64,000 nucleotides of DNA from Mesorhizobium muleiense. GTDB lineage: Bacteria > Pseudomonadota > Alphaproteobacteria > Rhizobiales > Rhizobiaceae. The notes under the pieces were generated by a model. The model was not told the origin of the DNA. It saw only the letters and a program-made list of their open reading frames with translations, and ran no database searches. The stretch lies in NCBI RefSeq assembly GCF_900099905.1, contig NZ_FNEE01000018.1, positions 62,001 to 126,000 of the forward strand, written 5' to 3'. The translations under genes and the position numbers were made by a program. Positions within the stretch are counted from its first letter, which is position 1. Every line of letters starts with the position of its first letter. Of this stretch, positions 25,665 to 34,593 are shown piece by piece.

Positions 25665-27050
25665 CTATATCGATGCTTTGATCGGGGTGATCGGCCACGC
25701 CGACCGAGCTGAGCCGCTGAAGGATTATTGCCTGGGACTTCTGATGCCGATGGAGCGCAAGAGCGTGGAACCGTTGGCGGCCGTCACGGCACCGTCGCGG
25801 GTAGCGGCCAAGCATCAGTCTCTGCTGCATTTCGTGGGACAGGCGCCGTGGTCGGGCGCGGCCTTGCTGGCGCGGGTTCGCGACTGGGTTCTTCCACGGA
25901 TCGAGCAGCGTGGACCGATCCGGGCATGGATCGTCGACGACACCGGCTTTCCCAAGAAGGGCAAGCACTCGGTGGGCGTGGCGCGCCAGTATTGCGGCCA
26001 GTTGGGCAAGCAGGACAACTGTCAGATTGCGGTTAGCCTGTCGATCGCAAATGACGCAGCCTCGCTTCCGATCGCCTACGAACTGTATCTCCCGCACAGC
26101 TGGGCGGAGGATCCGGAACAACGTAAGAAGGCCAAGATTCCGGCGGAGATCACGTTCCGGACCATGCCGCAGATCGCGCTCGAGCAGATCAGGACGGCCA
26201 AGGCCGAGGGCGTCGCGCCCGGCGTGGTTTTGGCCGACGCCGGATATGGCGCCGACGGCGGTTTCCGCGCGGGCCTGTCCGAGCTCGGTCTGACCTATGT
26301 TGTCGGCGTTCAGCCCACCCTCAGCGTCTGGCGCCCAGGCGAGAGCCCGCTGCCGCCCAAGCCTTGGAGCGGAAGAGGCCGGCCGCCGTCTCGAGTCGCC
26401 GAACCGACAATCACAAGCCGATCTCGGCCAAGGCCCTGGCCGAGGAGTTTGACGCCGAGACCTGGCGCACGATCGCCTGGCGCGAAGGAACCAACACCGA
26501 GCTCAATTCCCGCTTCGCCGCCGTGCGCTTGCGGCCGGCATCCAGGGACTACAATCGGCCCGAGGCTCACGCCCAAGAGTGGCTCCTGATCGAGTGGCCT
26601 GAAGGCGAGGTCGAGCCGAGCAATATTGGCTCTCCACCTTGCCGGCCGACGCTACGGTCACCCAGTTGGTCGGCGCCGCCAAGCTGCGTTGGCGGATCGA
26701 GCGAGACTATCAGGAACTCAAGCAGGAACTGGGACTGGGCCACTCCGAAGGCCGAGGGTGGCGGGGCTTCCACCACCACGCCAGCCTCTGTATCGCCGCC
26801 TATGGCTTCCTGGTCTCTCTGCGGGAGACGATTCCCCCCTCAACTCCAACTCGCGCCCAGGGCCGCCAAACACTTGGTCTTCCCGGCGGTAATCGACCCC
26901 GCGGATCCTCCAATCCGACCAGAGCGGCACGTCCCGACCTCGATCCCGACCATCAGGCGACGCCTGACCGTGGCCCTGGCCAACCGTCTGCAACGATGTC
27001 CGTGCTGCACAAGGGCCATGGACAGTCCGCGTCAGGCTCGCAATTTATGA
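25665..27050 (+). pseudogene. IS701-family transposase, N-terminus missing, several frameshifts
   Basis: Starts mid-gene at YIDALIGVIGHADRAEPLKD with no start codon. Strong DDE core in one frame: IRAWIVDDTGFPKKGKHSVG, ARQYCGQLGKQDNCQIAVSL, LPIAYELYLPHSWAED, GVVLADAGYG. After about 26390 the frame changes (ISAKALAEEFDAETWRTIAW, YNRPEAHAQEWLLIEWPE), and again near 26620 (VTQLVGAAKLRWRIERDYQE, LKQELGLGHSEGRGWRGFHH). The last part after 26835 is degraded. Flanked by IS110 on the left. Confidence 0.85.
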
Positions 27051-27318
27051 CGCAGTAGTACTAGTCGCGCGGGAAGTGGCCGCCACTTGCGCCGAGAATA
27101 CTTAAGGCAAAGGGGCATCGCCTCACATCTCACATCGAGATGCGCGACGGCGGAAGCTGCAACGCCTCGCAACTCAAATGGCCGACCTCTTTTCGCGATC
27201 AAGATCAGAGCTCTTCGGCGATCGTCTGCGCGTCGAGGGCCTCGGGAGCGGCACGAAGAAGTCTTACCTAGCGCCTGCGCAGACCTCACCTCACCGTCTC
27301 GTCGAATCCGTCGCGTAT

Positions 27319-28320
27319 TCAGCTAGGAATGCCGATGCCGAAGTGCCTCGTGTGGGCTACATCGAGGATGCGATTGACCAAACTAGAGTAGCTGTGTCCT
27401 CTAGCCATCCAGGCTATGACAAACCCGGAACTCATGCTGAGCCCCGGCATAGAGTTGATCTCTAGGACAAAGGGCTGGCCGCAATGGTCGACCCGGAGGT
27501 CGACGCGAGCGTAGTCCCGGCACTGGCAGGCCCGGTAGGTCGCCACCGAAATCTCCCGCAGCATAGCCGCAAGGCTGCTCCCGATTTGCGCCGGGCAAAT
27601 CTTCGGTGGCGCCGCGATCGCTGTGTACTTCGCGTCCCAAGTCATAAGACGCATTTCGCGGTCCCCGAAGTCCTGCTCCACCAGCGGCAACACCTCGGGC
27701 TCTCCGTTTCCCAGCAAAGCGACATGAATTTCTCGCCCGTCGATGTATTCTTCCACGAGTGCGTCCTGCGCATAACGCGCAACGATTACTTCCACGGCAT
27801 GCCTCAACTGAGCAGGTTCATGTACGAGCTGTAATCCGATGCTGCACTCTGCGTGACGTGGCTTCACTACCACAGGGAATCGCAGGTCGCAGGTACCCTC
27901 GGTTCCGCGACGCATCACGCGAAAGTTGGGGGTGGGCACGCCGCAATCGCGGATGAGTCTCTTGGTGATGACCTTGTCGTGCGTCAGCCCGATCGCTAGC
28001 GGGCCACATCCAGTGTATGGTATACTGGCCATCTCAAGCATGGCGGGAACGTGGGTGTAACGGAACTCGCCCTGAATTTCCTCCGCCCTATTGAAGACGA
28101 ATCCTGAAGGGCGGCCTCGCGAATCGACTGGCATGAATCGCTCGAGCTTAGTGAGCAGTCCTAAATCGCATTCACACAGGAGTGTCTCGTGACCGCCCTC
28201 TTGCAGGGCTGCCGCCACCCTTTCATCTGTCGGGCTGGGGCCGTATTCCTCGGGACGCGCCTGGCCAAACTGATTGGTCACCTCCGTAGGCTTATAGTTC
28301 CACACGATGGCTACCCGCAT
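27319..28320 (-). CDS. D-Ala-D-Ala-ligase-like ATP-grasp enzyme
   Basis: 333 residues from ATG 28320 with AGGAG nine bases upstream. ATP-grasp features in order: N-terminal Rossmann-like part, YTGCGPLAIGLTHDKVITKR, FPVVVKPRHAECSIGLQLV (nucleotide lysine and loop), LVEEYIDGREIHVALLGNGE, WDAKYTAIAAP, and FVLEINSMPGLSMSSG (Mg ligands Glu/Asn). It is therefore an ATP-dependent carboxylate-amine ligase; the Ddl-like fold suggests a dipeptide product. A housekeeping ddl would sit in the mur cluster; here neighbours are an NRPS condensation fragment, a methyltransferase and a second ATP-grasp ligase, so a specialised peptide product or resistance role is more likely (inference). Confidence 0.82.
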   Translation of the reverse strand: MRVAIVWNYKPTEVTNQFGQARPEEYGPSPTDERVAAALQEGGHETLLCECDLGLLTKLERFMPVDSRGRPSGFVFNRAEEIQGEFRYTHVPAMLEMASIPYTGCGPLAIGLTHDKVITKRLIRDCGVPTPNFRVMRRGTEGTCDLRFPVVVKPRHAECSIGLQLVHEPAQLRHAVEVIVARYAQDALVEEYIDGREIHVALLGNGEPEVLPLVEQDFGDREMRLMTWDAKYTAIAAPPKICPAQIGSSLAAMLREISVATYRACQCRDYARVDLRVDHCGQPFVLEINSMPGLSMSSGFVIAWMARGHSYSSLVNRILDVAHTRHFGIGIPS

Positions 28321-28401
28321 GAGCTACTCCTTTGTTTTTGCCCGCTGTCAGTTCATTTGATCCGAATTTAGTTGGCTGATCGATAGGGCCAGATGGTCTA
28401 C

Positions 28402-29142
28402 CTACGCGCGTCGCGGTACCGCCAGGCGGGGGCCGTCGCGGAAATCGCGGTATTGTTGACATGCTGCGCCAACACAGTTCCGAAACTCGGGAAGAGGTCC
28501 AGCGGCCAGGCAGGCGCACGATGAACAAAGCTCCCACGGCGCTGACAGGCCGCGTGGTCCGTACACTGCACCGGCAATCGCGTTTAGCCGTTCCGCGCGG
28601 CCCTCCCGGGCCGTGGCGTAGAGCTCGCGTGCCGCGAGGCGTTGTGATCGAGCGTCCCAGATCATGTGGTGCATGATCAACACCACATGATCGTCCCAGG
28701 CCAGGCATACCAGCCGTCCAGGGATCAGCGGCCCGGCTTCCATCTCGAACGCCGCGCGCGCTTCATGGCGCATCAGAGCAGTGGCTGTCGTCTCCACATC
28801 CGCTGCCGGCGTCCGATCGTCTCGTTTCAGCGGCCGGCCGGCGTCCACTAGCCCGAACAGCTGAAACTGGTGGCCGTCCTCCACTCCGAAGGCGGTGGGC
28901 ATGACCTCAGGACGCGCCACCAAGCCGCCCAAGGCCGACTGTAGGGCCGCCTCGTCCAGATAGCTGCGAAACCTGAGCCTCATCCGGTTGTAACAGCCCT
29001 CGCTGCCGCCCATCAGACGTGAAGGGAGCCAAACCCGCTGCTGGCGGGATGACAGCGGCACCCAGCACCGCAAATCTTCAATCGTCGGCACCGGACTCCA
29101 GAGTGCAAGGTCCATCGCATGGATTGTTCGAGCAAGTTTCAT
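28402..29142 (-). pseudogene. NRPS condensation domain, N-terminal part only
   Basis: 246 residues. N-terminal C1-like motif VPLSSRQQRVWLPSRL, substrate tunnel region, and the C3 catalytic motif as HHMIWDA (His158, His159, Asp163; family consensus HHxxxDG). After ARELYATAREGRAERL similarity fades and the frame ends, so about half the condensation domain and everything downstream (adenylation, carrier domains) is missing. The expected continuation of an NRPS is replaced by 81 bp and the Ddl-like gene on the same strand. Either a deletion remnant or a stand-alone, reduced condensation protein; the former is more likely. Confidence 0.7.
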
Positions 29143-29585
29143 TTACCCCTGGCCCGCCAGCCTCGAGACCACTATGGCAAGACTGATCTTACCCGTGCCG
29201 CACGCAATTTCCGTGCCACGGAAGCAAGAGGGTAAACAATGTGTTTGGCGCCAGCAACGGCGGAAAACTTGAGCCTCCGTGTGTCAGGTTCCGAACACTG
29301 AAGTCTTCAACCAAAGACCGTTCAGCACAACATCAGGGTCCTTAAACGCGACGGTCGCCCCCCGTGCCAAACTCGAAGGTCTGATCGTTGATGGTATTCT
29401 TTTTGGCAATCTGATTCACAGCGCGCGGCATCGGTTCATCCTAAAGTCATGCAGCGCTCCATGCTATCCTCTTGGTCGAGGAGCTCAGACATCCTCGAGG
29501 TTGCCAAACTACAGGTTTGATGGCGGGCCTCCCAGGCATCGGACCGGTCATCACGTTGGCCATCATTGCCGAAGCCAGCGATCGT
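29143..29585. other. no recognisable gene
   Basis: About 440 bases between the condensation-domain gene (reading left) and IS3 remnants. Only short frames without recognisable similarity; probably contains the promoter of the leftward genes. Confidence 0.45.
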
Positions 29586-29589
29586 GGCC

Positions 29590-29920
29590 GTTTCGCTCAT
29601 CATCGCCAGTTTCTTCCGTGATCGGCGATTTCAGCGGGGAGTGTCTGGCCACGGTCGCCGACAACTCGATCTCGGGTGTGTCGTCCGGGAACTCGACATC
29701 ATCGCCAAGCCTCGCGGCTACCCGTGCCTGATGGTGTCGGATAACCTCCTAAGAGCCGCGAAAGGAAAAGGGGGAGACGCTCAAAATCTCCGACGATTGT
29801 CAAGTTGCCGGGTTGAACCAGGCGGCTTCCCCAGGTCCTCAAGCACAGGGCACGCACCTGGTGGCCGATCTCTCCTTGGACGAGGAGATGCTGCAGGACG
29901 TCATTCGCCGAAAACTGTGA
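29590..29920 (+). pseudogene. IS3-family transposase fragments (OrfB then OrfA pieces)
   Basis: First, DFSGECLATVADNSISG and, one frame over, VRELDIIAKPRGYPCLMVSDN match the catalytic region of IS3 OrfB (IS407-type). Then, out of natural order, HLVADLSLDEEMLQDVIRRK ending at TGA 29918-29920 is the C-terminal tail of IS3 OrfA. A scrambled relic. Confidence 0.65.
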
Positions 29921-30087
29921 GGCCTGATCGCAAACGCGAGCTGGTGGCAGTGACGTGACGATTAGAGACGCGAAACCTTCGAACCCCTTTCGCTCTTTCA
30001 ATAGTGGAGGTCCGACAAGATTGTGATAAAGCAAACTCGCCGAATTGGAGGCGAAAAGCGGACATAGGACTAACACCTATCTCGAGT

Positions 30088-30103
30088 TGGCACGCCTCTT
30101 GCT
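30088..30103 (+). promoter_or_regulatory. sigma-54 (RpoN) -24/-12 promoter
   Basis: TGGCAC-GCCTC-TTGCT, a perfect match to the consensus TGGCAC-N5-TTGCW with the GG and GC exactly ten bases apart. Faces the methyltransferase gene (start 30486). An imperfect NifA-type upstream site, TGT-N10-ACT (consensus TGT-N10-ACA), lies at 30022-30037, about 50 bases before the -24 element. Promoter is seen in sequence; the activator is inference. Confidence 0.7.
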
Positions 30104-30485
30104 TCTGCATTTGGTGCGTTCGCCCAGCAACGAAGCCGTTCGATGTCCGCATCGACGATTTCGCTTGAGAGTTGCCCACACGAAGGAACAGGCTCTATGC
30201 AGGAGACATTATCGAGAGGGTTGGGCATGCTCTTGACGGAGAAAGTTCGGGGCTACTCAATATGCGCGCTCAATTCTATAGCGACGCTTTTTGCTCAGTT
30301 GGCGACCACGGGCGCACCTCGGCAACTGATAGACATCCGCCAAGCTCCTGTGCTTGCGCGAAGCACGTCGCGGGTCAGCTGGAAACTACGCGTATTCGGT
30401 AATGGGCAACACAAATCAGTTTTCGAACCGTCACGATATGAGAAAAGTCAAGAAATGGCTAAAACTAGCGTCAGGAGAATCGAAC
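30104..30485 (+). other. long leader between sigma-54 promoter and methyltransferase
   Basis: About 380 bases. Open frames here (for example from ATG 30197, MQETLSRGLGMLLTEKVRGY) have no recognisable similarity and poor initiation sites. Could be an untranslated leader or hold an unrecognised small gene. Confidence 0.4.
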
Positions 30486-31226
30486 GTGTCTGATGAGTTA
30501 ACTTATGGCGAAATTTACGCTCCGATCTATGAAGAATACACCAATCTGCAAGGCAAAATCGCAGAGGTGAACGACACGGTCGCCTTTCTAGAGGGATATT
30601 GCAGCGGGGGCAGTGCTCTTGAACTGGGTATAGGCGACGGGCGAGTGGCGGTGCCGTTGAGCGAGCGCGGGGTCAAAGTCGAAGGTATCGACAATTCGTG
30701 CAGCATGTTGAAACTTCTCGCCAAGCGCACCGATCTAATCACGGCTTGGGAGGGGGATATCGCCCATTTTAGATCAGAGCAGCGCTATGATGCGGTGTAT
30801 TGCGTTTATTTCACGTTCACCCTGCTCTCCACGCGCGAAGCGCAAATAGCTTGCCTCCGATCTGCCGCGGAGGCGCTAGATCATGAGGGGGTTTTGGTGA
30901 TAGAATTGGGGGTCCCAGGCTTAGATCCTCTCGTCGGCGGCCAACAAACTGCAAAGGCGCGGCTAGTGGATCATGAGAATACGATCCTCAATGTGGCTGT
31001 CCATGATCCACTAAACCAGAATTTGGTTTCAACTCTTCTCTGGTTTTCCGATACGTCGGTTAGACGTTTGCCGCAACGCGTTCGTTACGTTTATCACCAG
31101 GAACTGGATACCATGGCCGAATGCGTGGGGCTGGAGCTAGGGGAGCGGTGGGGAGATTGGGCGAGAGGTGCGTTCAGCGAACGATCCGAGCGCCATATAT
31201 CGGTATACCGCCGAAGCAGCCCGTAG
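30486..31226 (+). CDS. SAM-dependent class I methyltransferase
   Basis: 246 residues from GTG 30486, chosen because AGGAGA lies seven bases upstream; ATGs at 30402 and 30438 lack ribosome sites and would add non-conserved residues. Motif I ALELGIGDGRVAVPLSERG, acidic end of strand 2 VEGIDNS, motif II/III region YDAVYCVYFTFTLL, post-motif EGVLVIELG. The C-terminal beta extension resembles small-molecule methyltransferases with unknown acceptor. Downstream of a strong sigma-54 promoter and between two ATP-grasp ligase loci, so tailoring of a peptide product is a reasonable guess only. Confidence 0.8.
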   Translation: MSDELTYGEIYAPIYEEYTNLQGKIAEVNDTVAFLEGYCSGGSALELGIGDGRVAVPLSERGVKVEGIDNSCSMLKLLAKRTDLITAWEGDIAHFRSEQRYDAVYCVYFTFTLLSTREAQIACLRSAAEALDHEGVLVIELGVPGLDPLVGGQQTAKARLVDHENTILNVAVHDPLNQNLVSTLLWFSDTSVRRLPQRVRYVYHQELDTMAECVGLELGERWGDWARGAFSERSERHISVYRRSSP

Positions 31227-31250
31227 TGATAGCGGAACTGGAGAGTGGAA

Positions 31251-31326
31251 ATGCAGAAGGAAGTTCAGCCGCGAAGTCAGCTTGAGGCAGTGAGGCTGGT
31301 AAAGGAACGGGGTGTGCCAGTCGGCT
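31251..31326 (+). pseudogene. possible IS3 OrfA N-terminal fragment
   Basis: MQKEVQPRSQLEAVRLVKER then GVPVG and a stop; LEAVRLVKERGV resembles the HTH start of IS3 OrfA. About 25 codons only. Confidence 0.35.
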
Positions 31327-31446
31327 AGACCGCCCGCGAAAAGCGGACTGGTGGCCGATGGTCTAGCTCGACGGTTTTGAAGCCCCTCGCGCGAGCTGGG
31401 GGACTGTCAGGAATCGTATGCGTGAGGCTTGTCACTGTCGTTGGCT

Positions 31447-31569
31447 GACGAACCTTTCGCCGACGCCATCCTGGATCGCCTCGTTCACAACGCCTATCGC
31501 ATCGATCTCACCGGTGAAAGCATGCGAAAACAGCGCCCGCCAATCGTACCAGAAAACACCGAAGCTTGA
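31447..31569 (+). pseudogene. IS21 IstB C-terminal fragment with terminal repeats
   Basis: Frame DEPFADAILDRLVHNAYRID, LTGESMRKQRPPIVPENTEA then TGA at 31567-31569: the conserved end of IstB. It is followed by two related blocks TGGCCGGCTTCAAATCGGAA (31624 on) and TGGCCGGCTTCATCGGAAT (31648 on), the multiple terminal repeats of an IS21 right end. The rest of the element is absent. Confidence 0.75.
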
Positions 31570-31654
31570 CCCGAAACAAAACCCAACCCAAACATCAACG
31601 AGACCCAGGATCAGTCCGAAAAATGGCCGGCTTCAAATCGGAATCGGTGGCCGG

Positions 31655-32045
31655 CTTCATCGGAATACGCAGGCTTCGAAGGCATCGAGCGCGGCCAGGC
31701 CGGCTTCGGCGGCCTTGGCCCGGTATTTCGCCCGCACGCCGGCACGACAGGTTGCGGTCCTTCCATGACACGAACTCCAATAATGGCGGATGAGGTGCAC
31801 AATGCAGGTCTGCACAAGCGGGAACACGGCGGTCATCGTTACTGGAAAGCCTTTTTGGCCGCAACCACGGCGTCGGCAACAGCTCGGTTTTTCAACTGGT
31901 TCGCAACGCTCGTTGCCGCCGTTGGGCAAGATACTGAGCGCGATGTAGCTCGCCTTGTTGCGGACGAAGCCCTCGTTGCGAACCTCGACCCGGGTGGCGT
32001 TCCAAGAAGACTAAAGGGAAGCAGGGTCCAATGGCAGAACCCAGG
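31655..32045 (-). pseudogene. IS256-family transposase fragment
   Basis: Minus-strand pieces in changing frames: FPLVFLERH, VRNEGFVRNKASYIALSILP, LKNRAVADAVVA, VQTCIVHLIRH, FVSWKDR and YRAKAAEAGLAALDAFEA. These follow the order of the IS256 mutator-type transposase core. Both ends missing and several frameshifts. Confidence 0.7.
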
Positions 32046-32389
32046 CGCACCAGGTATGGCAGGTTCGGCTCCCTTATCCAGCCGCTTGTGGTGATCCTCT
32101 ACATGGACGGACGGCTCTCCCCATGTGGCTTTCGACAGCCACCTTTGGCACACTGCGGTGCCGGGAGCGGAGGCTGTCCACCACATTAAGTCAAAGGTTC
32201 TCCTGAAGTTTGATCTTAGCAACTTCAGCTTCGGACGCTCTGAACGTTTATCAAGTCACCCGTCTCACATCTATCTGGACCTGCCCACTCCGCCAGTTAT
32301 CGAGTGCACAAATATCCTACTACGGTCACTTCTCGGCGGTTGCCCCCTCCGCCGGTGCGGACAAGGTTGGGGCCGCTGATTGCCCTTGT
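32046..32389. other. no recognisable gene
   Basis: About 340 bases between the IS256 relic and the ATP-grasp gene that ends at 32390. Nothing recognised. Confidence 0.4.
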
Positions 32390-33625
32390 TCACCCAATTG
32401 CCGGAAACGGTGAGATCGAAAAACTAATCATGTTGACGGCGCGCTCGAGTATTTCCTGGGTCTGAGCAAGAGCGGGTGAAACGGCAATGACATGCCCTAC
32501 GCGATCACGGTAGTCGCCTTTTAAGGCGATCAGCGTCTTGGGTTTAACATACAACTCGACCTCGGCAACACCCGGCACAGCAACCGCATGACGGTCGCCA
32601 GTGATCCAATCGAGGGTGCCATCGCGATCAGGAACCAGGAATCGTGCGCCCGCAGCATGGGAACACCTTTTGTGCAAATCCCAGTCCTCGCCGATGACAA
32701 GCTTGATGTGCTCGGTTACTAAATCGACACCGTAAGCCAGTTGAACCAGGCGGGGATTGGGGCCGCCCGCAAGACGAGGATTGACTTCGATCACGACTGG
32801 GCCACGCTTTGTCAGCCGGAATTCAATGTTGGTTGGCCCCCAGCCAAGGTCGAGTGCTCTCAAACAGCTCAGCGAAACATCGGCGATACGTTTATAGACC
32901 TCATCATTCAGCGGGGCCGGATGCGTGTACTCATGAAAGACGAAATGCGGCGGGGGGCCAAATTTCCCAGCAGCAATCCCAATGACTTCATCGCCCATTA
33001 GGTCAACCGCATAGTGTGGACCGTCCGCGAATTCTTCGACCAGTGTCCTCGGCGAGGACCTCCGCAGGTGTTGGTTCGCGCGCAACAGATATTTCGCATG
33101 TCCGGCCAAGTCGTCGACGCTGTGGCACAAACGGACTCCAATGCTGCCGCTGCCTAAGATTGGTTTGAGAACCACCGGCAACCCGATGTCCACGGCAGCG
33201 CTTTCAATCTCCACCGAATTGGCTGCCAAGCGATAATCAGGGATTGGAATGCCGGCCTGCGCGAGGATCTGACGTTGGATGAATTTGTTGCAGCACCGTT
33301 CAACGGACGCAGGATTCGGTCCCGGTAAATTGAAGCTCTGGCAAAGCTTACCTACTGTTGCATAGATCGACTCATCGTCACCCGCAAAGCCGGTAACGCC
33401 AGCAATGTCATAGCTCGCACCTAGCCGCGAACATTCCTGGATCAGCGCATCGAGATCGTCTGTGTCGACGCGGATTGCCTCACTCCCTTCCGCCGCGAGA
33501 TAGTCGTACTGAGCTGGGCTAGCCGACAGTGTAATTGGATGAAGACCAAGGCTCCGGGCTGCTTTCACGTATAGAAAGCCAATACGTGTATGGCCCTCAA
33601 CCAGGATTAGCGCTCTTTGTGCCAT
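32390..33625 (-). CDS. ATP-grasp ligase of the L-amino-acid-ligase (BacD-like) type
   Basis: 411 residues. N-terminal domain RALILVEGHTRIGFLYVKAA with CNKFIQRQILAQAGIPIPDY leading to the ATP-grasp core: LPVVLKPILGSGSIGVRLC (Lys and glycine-rich loop), TLVEEFADGPHYAVDLMGD, and PTNIEFRLTKRGPVVIEVNP then RLAGG (metal-binding Glu/Asn). A C-terminal beta domain follows, as in L-amino-acid ligases. Predicted to join amino acids or an amino acid and another carboxylate with ATP hydrolysis to ADP. Carbamoyl-phosphate-synthase-like or biotin-carboxylase-like housekeeping roles do not fit the stand-alone setting. Second ATP-grasp ligase within 6 kb on the same strand. Confidence 0.78.
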   Translation of the reverse strand: MAQRALILVEGHTRIGFLYVKAARSLGLHPITLSASPAQYDYLAAEGSEAIRVDTDDLDALIQECSRLGASYDIAGVTGFAGDDESIYATVGKLCQSFNLPGPNPASVERCCNKFIQRQILAQAGIPIPDYRLAANSVEIESAAVDIGLPVVLKPILGSGSIGVRLCHSVDDLAGHAKYLLRANQHLRRSSPRTLVEEFADGPHYAVDLMGDEVIGIAAGKFGPPPHFVFHEYTHPAPLNDEVYKRIADVSLSCLRALDLGWGPTNIEFRLTKRGPVVIEVNPRLAGGPNPRLVQLAYGVDLVTEHIKLVIGEDWDLHKRCSHAAGARFLVPDRDGTLDWITGDRHAVAVPGVAEVELYVKPKTLIALKGDYRDRVGHVIAVSPALAQTQEILERAVNMISFSISPFPAIG

Positions 33626-33855
33626 GGGCTGTTCTCTCTTTCAAATGAAGGTGAACCGGTTTTTCAGATAGAATCGGCTTCTTTCTTGCCTGAACTGAGG
33701 TCTTGCACTGACGGTACCATTGTCAGCCATTTGCGTTTGCAAAGGTTCTGTGAATTTATTTTCTGCTCTGCGGTACCTTCGGTGCCCGGCTGTCTGAAAC
33801 GGATGAGCGGCCGCTTCGACCGACCTGTTCATTGATTCAGGTGTTTGCGGCTGCG

Positions 33856-34590
33856 TCAAGAGCATGGGCGCGGGGCTTGTTTTCGCATGCTTTCTACGGT
33901 GAGTTGAAGGCGATGAGCGTTTTGAACTAAGCGATCTAGGATCGCATCACCGAGCGTGGGATCGCCGATAATGTGGTGCCAGTGTTACAGGGATTTTGGC
34001 TTTTGACGATTGTGGATGCGCGGCCGTGGCGATCATCGAGGATCAAGAGGTCGCTGCGCTCGGCCGAGCGCCATCAGGCTCCAGCCGTCAATGATGAGGA
34101 GTTGAACGCGCCCGAGCGTCTCGAGCACGCGGCCATAGCCTCCGTCGCCGCCCGCCAGCGCGAGCGCCTCGAAGAGACGCGGGACGCGATGATAGAGTAC
34201 TGATCATTGTCGCGGCAGGCTTTGTGGCCAAGGGCGCAGGCAAGCCAACCCTTCCGGGCCGGTTGCGCCCGTGAACGACAAGTTCTCGTAGCTGTCCATC
34301 CAGTCGCCGCCGTCGAGTCTGGCGAAGACGGCGCGGTCGATACCGCGCGGCATGCGCAAATCGACATCTTTTAGGCATGCGCTCTGGCGCAGCGCGGGGA
34401 ATTTGTGACCCGTCTTGATCTTTTTGGTGTCGCGCTCGGCGGCTTCGCGATCGACACGAAGCCCGATTCGCTCCTCGAACGACAGGGCATCGAGATCCGG
34501 TGATCGTCGCTGCTCTCGAAGGCTTTTGCCCGTCAAGCCGAGTGCGATCAGCCGTTCATGAGTGGGATGGGCGAGCATTGAGAACTCCAT
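33856..34590 (-). pseudogene. IS21 IstB, frameshifted
   Basis: ATG 34590, just after the istA stop. MLAHPTHERLIALGLTGKSL, LSFEERIGLRVDREAAERD, ACLKDVDLRMPRGIDRAVFA, then WMDSYENLSFTGATG in the Walker A region (GKT/S lysine not preserved). After KACRDN the frame changes; the end ILDRLVQNAHRLQLTVESMR is in another frame to TGA at 33856. Full length but inactive. Confidence 0.8.
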
Positions 34591-34593
34591 GGT

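Noticed and set aside
30143..30493. 116-codon frame in the leader before the methyltransferase
   Set aside because: No similarity or convincing initiation site; kept as an unresolved leader rather than called a gene.
33641..33865. 74-codon minus-strand frame upstream of the ATP-grasp gene
   Set aside because: No recognisable domain or RBS.
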